The notes: generated by a model from the letters alone, not told the origin. A stretch of DNA of 64,000 nucleotides from Cauispirillum nitrogeniifigens (GCF_049800675.1 NZ_JBLOOT010000005.1:255849-319848); one strand, 5' to 3'. Positions 9,123 to 21,176 are shown, counted from the first letter of the stretch. Program-made: numbers and translations.

Positions 9123-9348
9123 AGCCGAACCTCCCCGATGAGCCTCATGGTCCGCCTGGGTCGCGCCCGGCGGCCGAAGCCGTCTTTTTAACTTTTTTAG
9201 GCGTAAGACCCTACGGCCGATCAGGGATTATGGCAACTCAGACGCAAGTCATACGCCTTGGCGCGAAGGGGCCGTCCCACCTTGCCCGCGGGCCGTGCCG
9301 ATCCGATAGTAGAGGCCATCCGCCCCCCCCCTTCAGGAGCCCCCGCCC
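9123..9348. promoter_or_regulatory. Divergent intergenic region between the hemerythrin-receiver and cinA-like genes
   Basis: A 226-base gap between divergent genes that must hold both promoters. It contains an AT-rich patch near 9186-9200 (runs of T around an AACTT) that contrasts with the surrounding GC-rich DNA. A run of nine C lies at 9323-9331 and an AGGAG ribosome-binding site for the + strand gene follows near 9335. I could not assign convincing -35 and -10 boxes. Confidence 0.4.
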
Positions 9349-10137
9349 ATGCCCGCCTCCGGCCGCGCCCGCGAAGTCCGCGCCTGCGTCATCGTCATCG
9401 GCAACGAGGTGCTGTCCGGCCGCACCCGCGATGCCAACATCCAGATGCTCGGCGCCGGACTGGCCGAGGTCGGGGTGCGGCTGACCGAGGCCCGTGTCAT
9501 CGCCGACGACGTGCCGGTCATCGTCGACACGGTCAACGAGATGCGCGCGCGCTTCGACTACGTCTTCACCACCGGCGGCATCGGCCCCACCCACGACGAC
9601 CTGACGGCGCAGGCCATCGCCGCCGCCTTCGGCACCACCCTGGAACGCAACGCCGAGGCGGTGGCCCGCCTGCAAAGCCACTACGGCACCGGCGACCTGA
9701 ATGCCGCCCGCCTGAAGATGGCCGACATCCCGCGCGGCGCGACGCTGATCGACAACCCGGTCAGCCAGGCGCCGGGCTTCCGCATCGGCAACGTGTTCGT
9801 GCTGGCCGGCGTGCCGCGCATCGCCCAGGCCATGTTCGACGGCGTCAGGCACGGCCTGGCCGGCGGCCCGCCGGTGGTGTCGCGGGCGACGGCGGCCTAC
9901 CTCCGCGAGGGCGACCTGGCCGAGCCCCTGGCCGCCATCCAGGCCGGCTTCACCGACGTCGACCTGGGCAGCTATCCGTTCGTGCGCGGCGGCCGGCTGG
10001 GGGTGAGCATCGTCGGCCGGGGCACCGCCCCCGCCCGCGTCGCCGCCGCCATCGCCGCCGTCGAGGACGCCATGCGCGCCCTGGGCACCGAGCCGGACGC
10101 CGACGATCCGGTGGGTGGCAACGGGGAGATCCTTTAG
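9349..10137 (+). CDS. CinA-like molybdopterin-binding-domain protein (COG1058)
   Basis: A 262-residue protein matching the N-terminal domain of CinA. IVIGNEVLSGRTRDANIQML lies near residues 14-33 and FTTGGIGPTHDDLTAQAI near 69-86, the classic MoaB/MogA-like motifs. The C-terminal nicotinamide-nucleotide amidase domain of full-length CinA is absent, as in many alphaproteobacterial homologues where the two halves are separate genes. Family members act on nucleotide pyrophosphates such as ADP-ribose; the exact substrate here is not shown. The start is supported by an AGGAG site about 9 bases upstream. It is transcribed divergently from the hemerythrin-receiver pair. Confidence 0.88.
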   Translation: MPASGRAREVRACVIVIGNEVLSGRTRDANIQMLGAGLAEVGVRLTEARVIADDVPVIVDTVNEMRARFDYVFTTGGIGPTHDDLTAQAIAAAFGTTLERNAEAVARLQSHYGTGDLNAARLKMADIPRGATLIDNPVSQAPGFRIGNVFVLAGVPRIAQAMFDGVRHGLAGGPPVVSRATAAYLREGDLAEPLAAIQAGFTDVDLGSYPFVRGGRLGVSIVGRGTAPARVAAAIAAVEDAMRALGTEPDADDPVGGNGEIL

Positions 10138-10251
10138 GCGCTCTTGACATTGGTCATGGCGCCCAGGTGCCCGACGATGCATATGGACGGGAGGCCGAAC
10201 GCCGGGTGCGGGCGGCCCGTTATGCTGGGTAATGACCGCTGCGAGACGCCC

Positions 10252-10500
10252 ATGCCCCTCAAGAAGCACGAGAAGAACGTCCTCGACTTCCTGTTGACCC
10301 ACCTGCTGTTCGGCACGATCGGCGGGTTCCTGTTCGGCGTCCTGCTGCTGTGGGCCGACGTCGGCGGCCTGCGCACGCTGATCAAGGGCAGCGACGACGG
10401 CCTGCTGTTCATCATCCTGCTGTTCTTCGGCCTGTTCATCACCTTCGGCAGCGTCGGCATGGGCATCGGCATCATGAGCCTGGGCGAGGACAAGAATTAG
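10252..10500 (+). CDS. Small two-helix membrane protein of unknown function
   Basis: An 82-residue protein with two predicted transmembrane helices: about residues 15-37 (LTHLLFGTIGGFLFGVLLLW region) and 49-72 (FIILLFFGLFITFGSVGMGI region). A Lys-rich cytoplasmic N-terminus (MPLKKHEKN) favours the inside. The ATG at 10252 is preferred because the open frame upstream of it does not resemble protein. I do not recognise the family. It lies between the cinA-like gene and another small gene on the same strand. Confidence 0.7.
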   Translation: MPLKKHEKNVLDFLLTHLLFGTIGGFLFGVLLLWADVGGLRTLIKGSDDGLLFIILLFFGLFITFGSVGMGIGIMSLGEDKN

Positions 10501-10569
10501 CGGAGGTTGAGCCGGCCGGCGCCGTCCGCTAATCTGGTCGTCTCATTGTCCTGGGAACCCTGGTACTCC

Positions 10570-10791
10570 ATGGCCGACACCCTTTCCGGCATTGGCTCGT
10601 CCCGCTCCTCCTCGCCCGGTGCCGTCAGCGGTGCGGGGCAGCGCAGGGCGGCGGCGGCGCGCCCGGCGGCTCCTGTCGAGGAGCAGCGCGAGACGCCTTA
10701 CGAGCCGCCGCAGAAGCACTACGTGCATGTGGAAGGCCGGCGCTTCGACCTGTCGGCGCCGCGCGGCACCTACCTCAACATCCTGATCTAG
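10570..10791 (+). CDS. Small protein of unknown function
   Basis: A 73-residue protein with a low-complexity Ser/Gly/Ala-rich N-terminal half and a more ordered C-terminal part (HYVHVEGRRFDLSAPRGTYL near residues 50-69). No signal peptide or membrane segment. It sits 37 bases before cobA on the same strand. The ordered C-terminal part and codon use like its neighbours suggest a real gene, but no family is recognised. Confidence 0.5.
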   Translation: MADTLSGIGSSRSSSPGAVSGAGQRRAAAARPAAPVEEQRETPYEPPQKHYVHVEGRRFDLSAPRGTYLNILI

Positions 10792-10827
10792 GCGCGGCGC
10801 GTGGGCGGGTCTTCCAACGCAACCCCA

Positions 10828-11637
10828 ATGACCACCGCGACCACCCTGGCGCTGCCCTTCGGCCTGCCGGCCTTTGCTCCCGGCACGGTGTGGCTGGCCG
10901 GGGCCGGGCCGGGCGATCCGGGCCTGCTGTCGCTGTTGGCGGCGCATGCCCTGGGGCAGGCCGACGCCATCGTCTACGACGCTTTGGTCGACGAGCGGGT
11001 GCTGGCCCTGGCCGCGCCGGGGGCGGACCTGCACTACATGGGCAAGCGCGGCGGCGCGCCCAGCCCCAAGCAGGCCGAGATCACCGGCCGCCTGATCGAA
11101 CTGGCCCGCGCCGGCCGCCGGGTGCTGCGCCTGAAGGGCGGCGATCCGTTCGTCTTCGGGCGCGGCGCCGAGGAAGCCCTGGCCCTGGCCGAAGCCGGCG
11201 TGCCGTTCCGCATCGTGCCGGGCGTCACCGCCGGGGTCGGCGGGCTGGCCTACGCCGGCATCCCGACCACGGCGCGCGACACCAACTCCGCCGTCACCTT
11301 CATCACCGGCCACGCCGCCGACGGCGCGCTGCCGGCGGGGCTGGACTGGGACGCCCTGGCCAAGGGCTCGCCGGTGCTGGTGTTCTACATGGCCCTGCGC
11401 CACCTGCCGCAGATCGTCGAGCGGCTGATCGCCGCCGGCCGTGCTCCCGACACCCCGGCCGCCGCCGTCGCCAACGCCACCACTCCGGCGCAGAGCGTCG
11501 TCACCGCGCCGCTGGCCGGGCTGCCCGCCGCCCTGGCCGCCGCCGGCATGCGGCCGCCGGCCATCGTGGTGGTGGGCGAGGTGGTCGACCTGCGCGCGGT
11601 GATCGCGGCGGGCATGGTCGCCGGGCACGGCGATTGA
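10828..11637 (+). CDS. cobA: Uroporphyrinogen-III C-methyltransferase (SUMT)
   Basis: Transfers two methyl groups from SAM to uroporphyrinogen III, giving precorrin-2 for cobalamin or siroheme. The tetrapyrrole methylase fold is clear: VWLAGAGPGDPGLLSL near residues 16-31, the LRLKGGDPFVFGRGAEE signature near 98-114, and PGVTAGVGGLAYAGIPTT near 130-147. 269 residues is normal for a stand-alone SUMT without CysG's N-terminal domain. ATG 10828 was chosen; GTG 10801 in frame would add nine residues. Neither start has a strong ribosome-binding site. No cobalamin riboswitch-like leader fits in the short upstream gap. Confidence 0.95.
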   Translation: MTTATTLALPFGLPAFAPGTVWLAGAGPGDPGLLSLLAAHALGQADAIVYDALVDERVLALAAPGADLHYMGKRGGAPSPKQAEITGRLIELARAGRRVLRLKGGDPFVFGRGAEEALALAEAGVPFRIVPGVTAGVGGLAYAGIPTTARDTNSAVTFITGHAADGALPAGLDWDALAKGSPVLVFYMALRHLPQIVERLIAAGRAPDTPAAAVANATTPAQSVVTAPLAGLPAALAAAGMRPPAIVVVGEVVDLRAVIAAGMVAGHGD

Positions 11638-11711
11638 CAATTCACAGTGACCGGCCGCCGGGCCTGTCGTAGGGTGCGGCCCGCACCCGCCCAGGATGAG
11701 GGAACACGCCC

Positions 11712-12494
11712 GTGGACCAGGACTCCGTCCTGCTCGCCTTGATCGCCGCCGGAGTCAGCCACTGCGCCGACGTGGTGGTGGACCAGGGCAACCTGCTCGT
11801 CAGCCTGTTCATGACCGGCCTGATCGGCGGCGTGGCCCACTGCGCGGCCATGTGCGGTCCCTTCGTGCTGTCACAGGTCGGCGCCCGGCTGGAGGGCGTG
11901 CCGGCCAGCCGCATGCGCGAATGGCACCGCCTGGCCGGAGCCGCGCTGCTGCCCTACCAGCTTGGCCGGCTGACCACCTACAGCCTGCTCGGCGCCGTCG
12001 GGGCGAGCCTGGCCGGGCGCCTGGGCGACATCGCCGGGCTGCGCTGGATATCGGCGGCGCTGCTGGTCTTCGCCGCGCTGTTCTTCCTTGGCCACGCGGT
12101 GCCGCGCGTCAGGGCGCTGCTGCCCGGCGCCACCACCGCCACCGCCACCACGTCCGAAGGCTGGTGGGCGCGGCGGGTCGGGCGAGTCGCCGGACCGCTG
12201 TTCGCCGCTCCGGTGGGGTGGCGCGGCTATGCCCTGGGCGTACTGCTGGGCTTCATCCCCTGCGGCCTGCTCTACGGGGCCCTGGCGGCGGCGGCGTCAA
12301 CCGGCGATCCTCTGGCCGGGGCCTTCGGCATGGCGGTGTTCGCCCTGGGCACCATGCCGACCCTGTTCGGCGTCGGCCTGGCCGGGCATGTCGCCGGCAC
12401 CCGCTGGCACGGCGTCCTGGCCAAGGGAGCGCCGGTGCTGCTGGTGCTCAACGCCGTGGTATTGTCATGGATGGCGGTGAGCCTCATCGCCTGA
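11712..12494 (+). CDS. TauE/SafE-like (COG2836) membrane protein, probably metal handling
   Basis: A 260-residue polytopic membrane protein with about six helices. The segment GGVAHCAAMCGPFVLSQ near residues 37-53 is the HC-x-MCG signature of the COG2836 family, which is often linked to cytochrome oxidase assembly genes and copper. A second conserved block, GVLLGFIPCGLLYGAL near 178-193, also contains Cys. The next gene, 25 bases downstream, encodes a Sco1-like copper chaperone, so a role in copper supply to a haem-copper oxidase is the best inference. The start is GTG. Direct sulfite export is the alternative suggested by the family name. Confidence 0.85.
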   Translation: MDQDSVLLALIAAGVSHCADVVVDQGNLLVSLFMTGLIGGVAHCAAMCGPFVLSQVGARLEGVPASRMREWHRLAGAALLPYQLGRLTTYSLLGAVGASLAGRLGDIAGLRWISAALLVFAALFFLGHAVPRVRALLPGATTATATTSEGWWARRVGRVAGPLFAAPVGWRGYALGVLLGFIPCGLLYGALAAAASTGDPLAGAFGMAVFALGTMPTLFGVGLAGHVAGTRWHGVLAKGAPVLLVLNAVVLSWMAVSLIA

Positions 12495-12519
12495 CCCGGA
12501 ACGGCACAAGGAGTTTCCC

Positions 12520-13131
12520 ATGCGCTGGCTCAAGACCGTCGCCATCGTCCTGGTCGTGGGGCTGGTCGCCCTGGGCGGCCGCTATCTGCTGCTGGCCCCG
12601 TCGGACATGACCGCCGGCGTCGGGACATCGGGGGCGGCGGCCATCGGCGGCCCCTTCGAGTTGGTCGACGGCGCCAGCGGCAAGACGGTCACGGCCGAGG
12701 ACTTCAAGGGCCGCTACATGCTGGTGTACTTCGGCTACACCTTCTGCCCCGACGTCTGCCCCAGCGCCCTGTCCACCGTCGGCCAGGCCCTGGACATGCT
12801 GCCGCCGGCCACCGCCGCGCGCATCGAGCCGGTGTTCATCACCGTCGATCCCGAACGCGACACGCCCGAGGTCGTCGGCGAGTACGTCAGCCACTTCCAC
12901 CCGCGCCTGCGCGGCCTGTCGGGCTCCGTCGAGCAGGTGCGGGCGGTGACCAAGGCCTACCGCGTCTACGCCGCCAAGGCCGACCAGGACGACAAGGACC
13001 CGACCAGCTACCTCATGGACCATTCCGCCATCGCCTATGTGATGGGGCCGGACGGCGCCTTCCTCACCCACCTGTCGCACGGCGTGACGGCCGAGCAGGT
13101 GGCCGGCATCCTCGCCAAGCACGTCCAGTAA
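12520..13131 (+). CDS. Sco1/SenC family copper chaperone
   Basis: A 203-residue membrane-anchored thioredoxin-fold protein that delivers copper to, or reduces, the CuA site of cytochrome c oxidase. A single N-terminal helix (about residues 7-26) anchors it facing the periplasm. The copper ligands are visible: Cys pair in FCPDVCPS near residues 75-82 and the distal His in YLMDHSAIAYVMGPDG near 165-180. The conserved FITVDPERDTP lies near 106-116. An AAGGAG ribosome-binding site precedes the start. It forms an operon with the TauE/SafE-like gene. Confidence 0.94.
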   Translation: MRWLKTVAIVLVVGLVALGGRYLLLAPSDMTAGVGTSGAAAIGGPFELVDGASGKTVTAEDFKGRYMLVYFGYTFCPDVCPSALSTVGQALDMLPPATAARIEPVFITVDPERDTPEVVGEYVSHFHPRLRGLSGSVEQVRAVTKAYRVYAAKADQDDKDPTSYLMDHSAIAYVMGPDGAFLTHLSHGVTAEQVAGILAKHVQ

Positions 13132-13183
13132 GGACGGCAAGGCATCTTCGGGCGTAAGCCGAAGGCGTTCGATGCTGCACCGC

Positions 13184-13212
13184 ACCCTCGGGGCGTTGTT
13201 TTTCCCGAGGGT
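13184..13212 (+). terminator. Stem-loop downstream of the Sco1-like gene
   Basis: A perfect 9-base-pair stem (ACCCTCGGG at 13184-13192 with CCCGAGGGT at 13204-13212) around an 11-base loop rich in T. No T-run follows the stem, so it is not a textbook intrinsic terminator, but it lies about 50 bases after the stop of the Sco1-like gene and could end that operon. Confidence 0.4.
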
Positions 13213-13348
13213 ATCTCATCAACGAAATCAGGTATTTGCGCCGCCCGCCCCGGTACCCGGTGCTTTCGTCCTATGGCCGCCGCGAAGATTCGTATTGCTC
13301 CGCAACTTTGTTTATGACAAAACGGAGTACATGAAACATTCTTTCGTG

Positions 13349-13395
13349 GTAGCCCGACTTCGGGGGTTCTGGGTCGTTCCAGGACGGTCGGCTAC
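13349..13395 (+). promoter_or_regulatory. Possible structured leader of phaZ
   Basis: GTAGCCCGAC (13349-13358) can pair with GTCGGCTAC (13387-13395), leaving one bulged base, just 30 bases before the phaZ start. Together with the upstream TTTGT-N5-ACAAA palindrome at 13307-13321, it is the only structure seen in the 294-base gap 13132-13425. Whether it folds in RNA or is only incidental cannot be decided by eye. Confidence 0.3.
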
Positions 13396-13425
13396 GTGAC
13401 GCACTGGTGGGAGGGTGACCAACGA

Positions 13426-14670
13426 ATGCTTTACCAGCTTCATGAGTTTCAGCACGCCGCCTTGAGCCCGATGCGCTTCGTCGCGCAGACGATGCACAAC
13501 GTGCTGTCCAATCCGTGGTTGCCCATCGCCTACACGCACACCGGCCGCACCCTGGCCGCCAGCGCCGAGCTGTTCGAGCGCATCACCCGACAGTACCCCA
13601 AGCCGCCCTTTGGCCTGCCCACCACCACCGTCGACGGCCGCGAGGTCGCGGTGACCGAGCGGATCGTCAAGAGCCTGCCGTTCTGCGACCTGCTGCACTT
13701 CGAGCGCGACGTCCCGCCGGGCCGCGATGATCCCAAGATCCTGGTCGTGGCGCCCATGTCGGGCCACTACGCCACGCTGCTGCGCGGCACGGTCGAGGCG
13801 CTGATGCCCGACCACGACGTCTACATCACCGACTGGGTCAACGCCCGCGAGGTGTCGCTGGCCGACGGCGCCTTCCACTTCGCCGACTATGTCGACACCG
13901 TGCGCGCCTTCCTCACCCACCTGGGGCCGGACACCCACGTCATGGCCGTGTGCCAGCCGGCGGTGCCGGTGATGGCCGCCGTGTCGCTGATGTCGGAGGA
14001 CAACGACCCCAACCGGCCGCGCTCCATCATCCTGATGGGCGGCCCCATCGACACCCGCCGCAACCCGACCGAGGTCAACCGCTTCGCCGCCGAACACGAC
14101 ATGAAGTGGTTCGAGGGCAAGGTCATCCACATGGTCCCGGCCATGTACGAAGGGCGCGGCCGGCTGGTCTATCCGGGCTTCCTCCAGTTGTCGGGCTTCA
14201 TGTCCATGAACATGGACCGCCATGTGAACGCCCACCTGCACTACTACCGCCATCTCATCCGCGGCGACGGCGACTCGGCGGAGAAGCACCGCGAGTTCTA
14301 TGACGAGTACCTCAGCGTCATGGACCTGCCGGCGGAGTTCTACCTGGAAACCATCCGCGACGTGTTCAAGGAACACGCCCTGCCCAACGGCACCATGATG
14401 GTGCGCGGCCGGCGCGTCGATCCGGGTGCCATCACCGACGTCGCGCTGATGACGGTCGAGGGCGAGAAGGACGACATCACCGGCGCCGGGCAGACCATCG
14501 CGGCGCACGACCTGTGCAAAAACCTGCCGCAGGCCTTGCACAAGCATCACCTCCAGCCCAAAGTGGGGCACTACGGCATTTTCAACGGGCGCCGCTGGCG
14601 CGAGGAAATCCTGCCCCATGTCCGCGACTTCATCCGCAGCCACGAAAGGCGCGCCGAAAAGGCCGCCTGA
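13426..14670 (+). CDS. phaZ: Intracellular polyhydroxyalkanoate depolymerase
   Basis: Degrades intracellular poly-3-hydroxybutyrate granules. The 414-residue protein is collinear with intracellular short-chain-length depolymerases. Its nucleophile motif is VCQPAVP with Cys at residue 176 in place of the usual lipase Ser, exactly as in the Ralstonia PhaZ1 family. The catalytic His lies in VGHYGIF near residue 380 and the Asp in VEGEKDDITG near 345-354. The ATG at 13426 was preferred over GTG 13396 because GGAGGG lies 8-13 bases upstream. It is the only PHB gene visible here. The YcgN gene overlaps its 3' end by 53 bases. Confidence 0.95.
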   Translation: MLYQLHEFQHAALSPMRFVAQTMHNVLSNPWLPIAYTHTGRTLAASAELFERITRQYPKPPFGLPTTTVDGREVAVTERIVKSLPFCDLLHFERDVPPGRDDPKILVVAPMSGHYATLLRGTVEALMPDHDVYITDWVNAREVSLADGAFHFADYVDTVRAFLTHLGPDTHVMAVCQPAVPVMAAVSLMSEDNDPNRPRSIILMGGPIDTRRNPTEVNRFAAEHDMKWFEGKVIHMVPAMYEGRGRLVYPGFLQLSGFMSMNMDRHVNAHLHYYRHLIRGDGDSAEKHREFYDEYLSVMDLPAEFYLETIRDVFKEHALPNGTMMVRGRRVDPGAITDVALMTVEGEKDDITGAGQTIAAHDLCKNLPQALHKHHLQPKVGHYGIFNGRRWREEILPHVRDFIRSHERRAEKAA

Positions 14671-15118
14671 GGACACTCCGTTCTGGAAGACCACTGCTCT
14701 GGAGGACATGTCCCCGGAGCAGTGGGAATCCCTGTGCGACGGCTGCGGCAAGTGCTGCCTGCACAAGATCCAGGACGAGGAGGACGACGGCTCCCTCGGC
14801 CCCATCCAGCATACCTCGGTGGCCTGCCGCCTGCTGGACCTGGGCACCTGCCAGTGCTCCGACTATGCCAACCGCTGGGACTTCGTGCCCGACTGCGTGC
14901 AGCTCTATGCCGGCGCCATCGCGCGCACGCCGTGGCTGCCGCCGACCTGCGCCTATCGCCTGGTGCACGAGGGCAAGGACCTGGAGTGGTGGCATCCGCT
15001 GGTGTCGGGCGACCCCGACACGGTCCATCAGGCCGGCGTGTCGGTGCGCGGCCGCGCGGTGTCCGAACGCAAGGCCGGGCCGCTGGACCACTATCTGGTG
15101 GACTGGCCGGACCTGTAG
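14618..15118 (+). CDS. YcgN/UPF0260 family cysteine-cluster protein
   Basis: A 166-residue protein with the family's opening PFWKTTALEDMSPEQWESLC near residues 21-40 and the metal-binding CDGCGKCCLHK near 40-50; further Cys residues follow in VACRLLDLGTCQCSDY near 68-83. The cluster probably binds zinc or iron-sulfur; no enzyme activity is established for the family. The start at 14618 is needed to keep the conserved PFWK segment, so the gene overlaps phaZ by 53 bases. It is followed 4 bases later by the M48-type peptidase gene. Confidence 0.88.
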   Translation: MSATSSAATKGAPKRPPEDTPFWKTTALEDMSPEQWESLCDGCGKCCLHKIQDEEDDGSLGPIQHTSVACRLLDLGTCQCSDYANRWDFVPDCVQLYAGAIARTPWLPPTCAYRLVHEGKDLEWWHPLVSGDPDTVHQAGVSVRGRAVSERKAGPLDHYLVDWPDL

Positions 15119-15122
15119 GCCC

Positions 15123-15857
15123 ATGAGCCTGCTGTCCCGTCTCCTCCGCCCCGCTCCGCCGCCGCCCACGGAGGCCACCGTCACCGTCGACGGGCGCGTC
15201 CTGCCCGTGTTGCTGAAGGTGGCGGCCAACACCCGGCGCCTGAGCCTGCGTTTCGACGCCAAGGAGGACCGGCTGGTGGTGGTGCGGCCCAAGGGCGTGC
15301 CGGCGCGCGAGGCCATGGCCTTCGTCGCCGCGCGCCACGACTGGATTCGCGCCCGCCTCGCCGCCGTGCCGCCGCGCGTGCCGTTTGCCGACGGCGTGGC
15401 GATCCCGCTGCTGGGCGAACCGCATCTCATCCGCCACCGTCCCGATGCCCGCCGCGGCGTGTGGGCGGAGGCCGGGGAGATCGGCGTGTCGGGCCTGCCC
15501 GAGCACCTGCCGCGCCGCCTGGAGGACTGGCTGAAGGCTCGCGCCCGTGCCGAGATCACGCCGCGCGCCCATGCCCTGGCCGCGACGGTGAGCCGCCCGC
15601 TGGGCCGCATCTCCCTGCGTGACGGCCGCACGCGGTGGGGCAGTTGCACGGCCAAAGGCGACCTGTCGTTCTCCTGGCGGTTGGTGCTGGCGCCCGAGGC
15701 GGTGCTCCACTACGTCGTCGCCCACGAGGTCGCCCATCTGGTCGAACTCAACCACTCCCACCGCTTCTGGGGCGTCGTGCGCGACATCGCCGGGGACACC
15801 ACGGCGGCGCAGAGGTGGCTCAAGGACAACGGCACCCGCCTGCACCGCTACGGCTGA
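15123..15857 (+). CDS. YgjP/SprT-like zinc metallopeptidase (DUF45)
   Basis: A 244-residue protein with the WGSC motif (RTRWGSCTAKGDLSFSWRL near residues 167-185) followed by the zinc-binding helix HEVAHLVELNHSHRFW near 202-217, giving two His, Glu and a distal His. This is the DUF45/M48-type arrangement. The N-terminal half is the usual beta-rich region of the family. No signal peptide is present, so it is cytoplasmic. Its substrate is unknown. It is 4 bases from the preceding YcgN gene, so the two are translationally close. Confidence 0.9.
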   Translation: MSLLSRLLRPAPPPPTEATVTVDGRVLPVLLKVAANTRRLSLRFDAKEDRLVVVRPKGVPAREAMAFVAARHDWIRARLAAVPPRVPFADGVAIPLLGEPHLIRHRPDARRGVWAEAGEIGVSGLPEHLPRRLEDWLKARARAEITPRAHALAATVSRPLGRISLRDGRTRWGSCTAKGDLSFSWRLVLAPEAVLHYVVAHEVAHLVELNHSHRFWGVVRDIAGDTTAAQRWLKDNGTRLHRYG

Positions 15858-17128
15858 GGGCTGGAACTGACGGCGCCGATGGCGTAAGGGACTCTGGACC
15901 CGCGGCGCGCGGGCGCCTAAGATAGTTTCATTCGCAACCAATACGCCGTTCAGGAACCTCCCTCCATGCGCCAAAGGCCCGATCCCCGGTCGCTGCCGGT
16001 CGCCGTCCTGCTGACCGCGCTGGTCGCCTTCGGCCCCATCTCCACCGACCTGTACCTGCCGTCGCTGCCCGACATGACGCGCGCCTTCGGCACCAGCGTG
16101 TCGCAGGTGCAGCTGACGCTGTCGATGTTCACGGTGGGGTTCGCCTGCGGCATGCTGGTCTACGGCCCGCTGTCCGACCGTTTCGGGCGGCGCCCGGTGC
16201 TGATCGGCGGCGTGGTGCTCTATACCGTGGCCTCCCTGGTGTGCCTGTTCGCCACCACCATCGAATGGCTGATCGCCGCCCGCTTCGTGCAGGCCCTGGG
16301 CGCCTGCGCCGGGCCGGTGCTGGCGCGCGCCGTGGTGCGCGACGTCTACAGCCGCGAGGAAGGGGCGCGCATGATGTCCTACATGGCCTCGGCCATGACC
16401 CTGGCCCCGGCCATCGGGCCGATCCTCGGCGGCTGGCTGCACTCGGCCTTCGGCTGGCAGTCCAACTTCGTGGCCCTGGCGGTGTTCGGGCTGGGTGTGG
16501 CCGGCGCCACCTGGTGGATGCTGAGCGAAACCAACGCCCACCGCGACAGCCAGGCCCTGCAACCGTCGCGGCTGGTGCGCAACTACCTGTCGCTGTTCGG
16601 CTCGCGGCTGTTCATGGGCTACACCCTGACGGTGGGCTTCGCCTTCGCCGGCCTGTTCAGCTTCATCTCCGGCAGTTCGTTCGTGGTCATCGACGTGCTG
16701 GGGGTGAGCCCGGCCAACTTCGGCTTCGTCTTCCTGTGCGTGGTCTTCGGCTACATGAGCGGCGCCTTCCTGGCCGCCCGCCTGACCATGCGCCTGGGCA
16801 TCGACCGCGTGCTGCTGCTGGGCACCAGCCTGGCGACGGCCGTCGGCGGCATCCTCGCCGCCCTGGCCCTGTCGGGGGTGCAGGAGATCGCCGCCGTGGT
16901 GGCGCCGCTGACGGTGTACTTCTTCGCCTGTGCCATGGTCATCCCCAACGGCACCGCCGGGGCAATCGGCCCGTTCCCGACCAAGGCCGGGGCGGTGTCG
17001 GCGCTGCTCGGCTTCCTGCAAATGGGCATGGGCGCCACCGCCGGCGCCCTGGTCGGCCTGCTGCACAACGGCACCACCATGCCCATGGCGGTGATCATCG
17101 CCGTGTGCGGAGCGCTGTCCCTGGCCGC

Positions 17129-19826
<2,698 letters not shown>

Positions 19827-19834
<8 letters not shown>

Positions 19835-21176
19835 CGGCCTTCTCCTGCGGCTCCTGGGCCGCCCAGTGGCCGCCCCAGTGGTCATACAGCCCTTGCAGGA
19901 AGGCCATCCACTCCGAACGCGGCAGGTAGCCGGGGAACGGCACCGGCCGCACCGGGCGGCCCGACGACCACACGATGTCGAAGTTGCCGTCGGTGCGCGC
20001 CCGGCCGATCAGCACCGTGCGCCAGGTGTGCTGGGTGCCGGGGTCGATGTAGATGATGCCCGACGGCGCGGTCATGCTCTGGCCCATCAGGAACGGCTGG
20101 TAGTCGCGGAAGCGCGGGCTGCCGGCTTCGGCCACCGCCTTGGCCCACAGGTGGACGCCGAAGTAGGCGGCTTCCATCGGCGCGGTGGTCACGCCGCGTT
20201 CCCCGAAGCGCGCCTTGAAGCCGCTGACGAAGCGCTGGTTCTCCGGCGTGTCGATGCTCTGGAAGTAGTTGCGGGCCGCGTAGTCGCCGGCCACCAGATG
20301 CGGGCCGATGGCCTGCACCTCGGCCTCGGCCAGGGAGAAGGACATCACCGGCGTGTCGGCAGGGGTGATGCCCGCCGCCCGCAGTTGGCGGTAGAAGGCG
20401 ATGTTGGAATCGCCGTTGATGGTGTTGAACACCACGTCGGGCCGGGCCGCCGCGATGGCGGCGATGATGGCCGAGAAGTCGCGTCCGCCCAGCGGGGCAT
20501 AGGCCTCGCCGACGATCTCCCCGCCCAGCGCGCGGACCTGGGTGCGGATGAGCGCGTTGGCGGTGCGCGGGAAGATGTAGTCCGACCCGACCAGGAAGAT
20601 GCGCCGGCCCAGGTTGTCCAGCGACCACTTGGTGCCCGGAATGATCTGCTGGTTGGGGGCGGCGCCGGTGTAGAGGATGTTGGGCGACTGCTCCAGCCCT
20701 TCGTACTGCACGGGGTAGAACAGCACCTGGCCGTGCGCCTCGAACACCGGCTTGACGGTCTTGCGACAGGCCGAGGTCCAGCAGCCGAACACCGCCGAGA
20801 CCTTGTGGTCGACGATCAGCGACTCGGCCTCGCGGGCGAAGGTTTCCCAGTCGGAGCGGCCATCGACGACGATCGGCTCGACCCGCCGCCCGCCGACGCC
20901 GCCGCGCGCGTTGATCTCGCCGATGGCCAGCAGGGTGGCCTCGGCCACCGTGCGTTCGGACACCGCCATGGTGCCGGTCAGGGAATGCAGCACGCCGACG
21001 CGGATGGGCTTGCGGTCGGGCGGGTCCTGGAGGCGCAGCAGGATCGGCGCCGCCGCCGCCACCGCCAGCCCGATCAGCGCCGCCAGGGCGGCCCCCAGGT
21101 AGTAGCGATGCCGCAGGCCGAAAACCCGGTAGCGGTAGTCATCGTCAGGAGGCGGGCTGTCGGGCGTGGCGGTCAT
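19827..21176 (-). CDS. Membrane-anchored urea/amide-type substrate-binding protein
   Basis: A 449-residue type I periplasmic binding protein of the UrtA/FmdD/AmiC family: IRVGVLHSLTGTMAVSE near residues 55-71, VFGCWTSACRKTVKPVF near 131-147, FYPVQYEGLEQSPNILYTGA near 155-174, and NTINGDSNIAFYRQL near 250-264. Instead of a cleavable signal peptide it has an uncleaved-looking helix at about residues 25-48 after a charged cytoplasmic segment. No permease or ATPase gene is nearby, and the next gene is a histidine kinase that overlaps by 8 bases. A sensory rather than transport role is therefore inferred. ATG 21176 was chosen as the first start giving a sensible membrane topology. Confidence 0.88.

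Noticed and set aside
9199..9212. A 12-base sequence GGCGTAAGACCC near 9200 that recurs inverted near 50938
   Set aside because: Short shared words of this kind are expected between two GC-rich gaps, and the flanks do not align.
10792..10827. Possible cobalamin riboswitch before cobA
   Set aside because: The gap is far too short and holds no conserved B12-box sequence.
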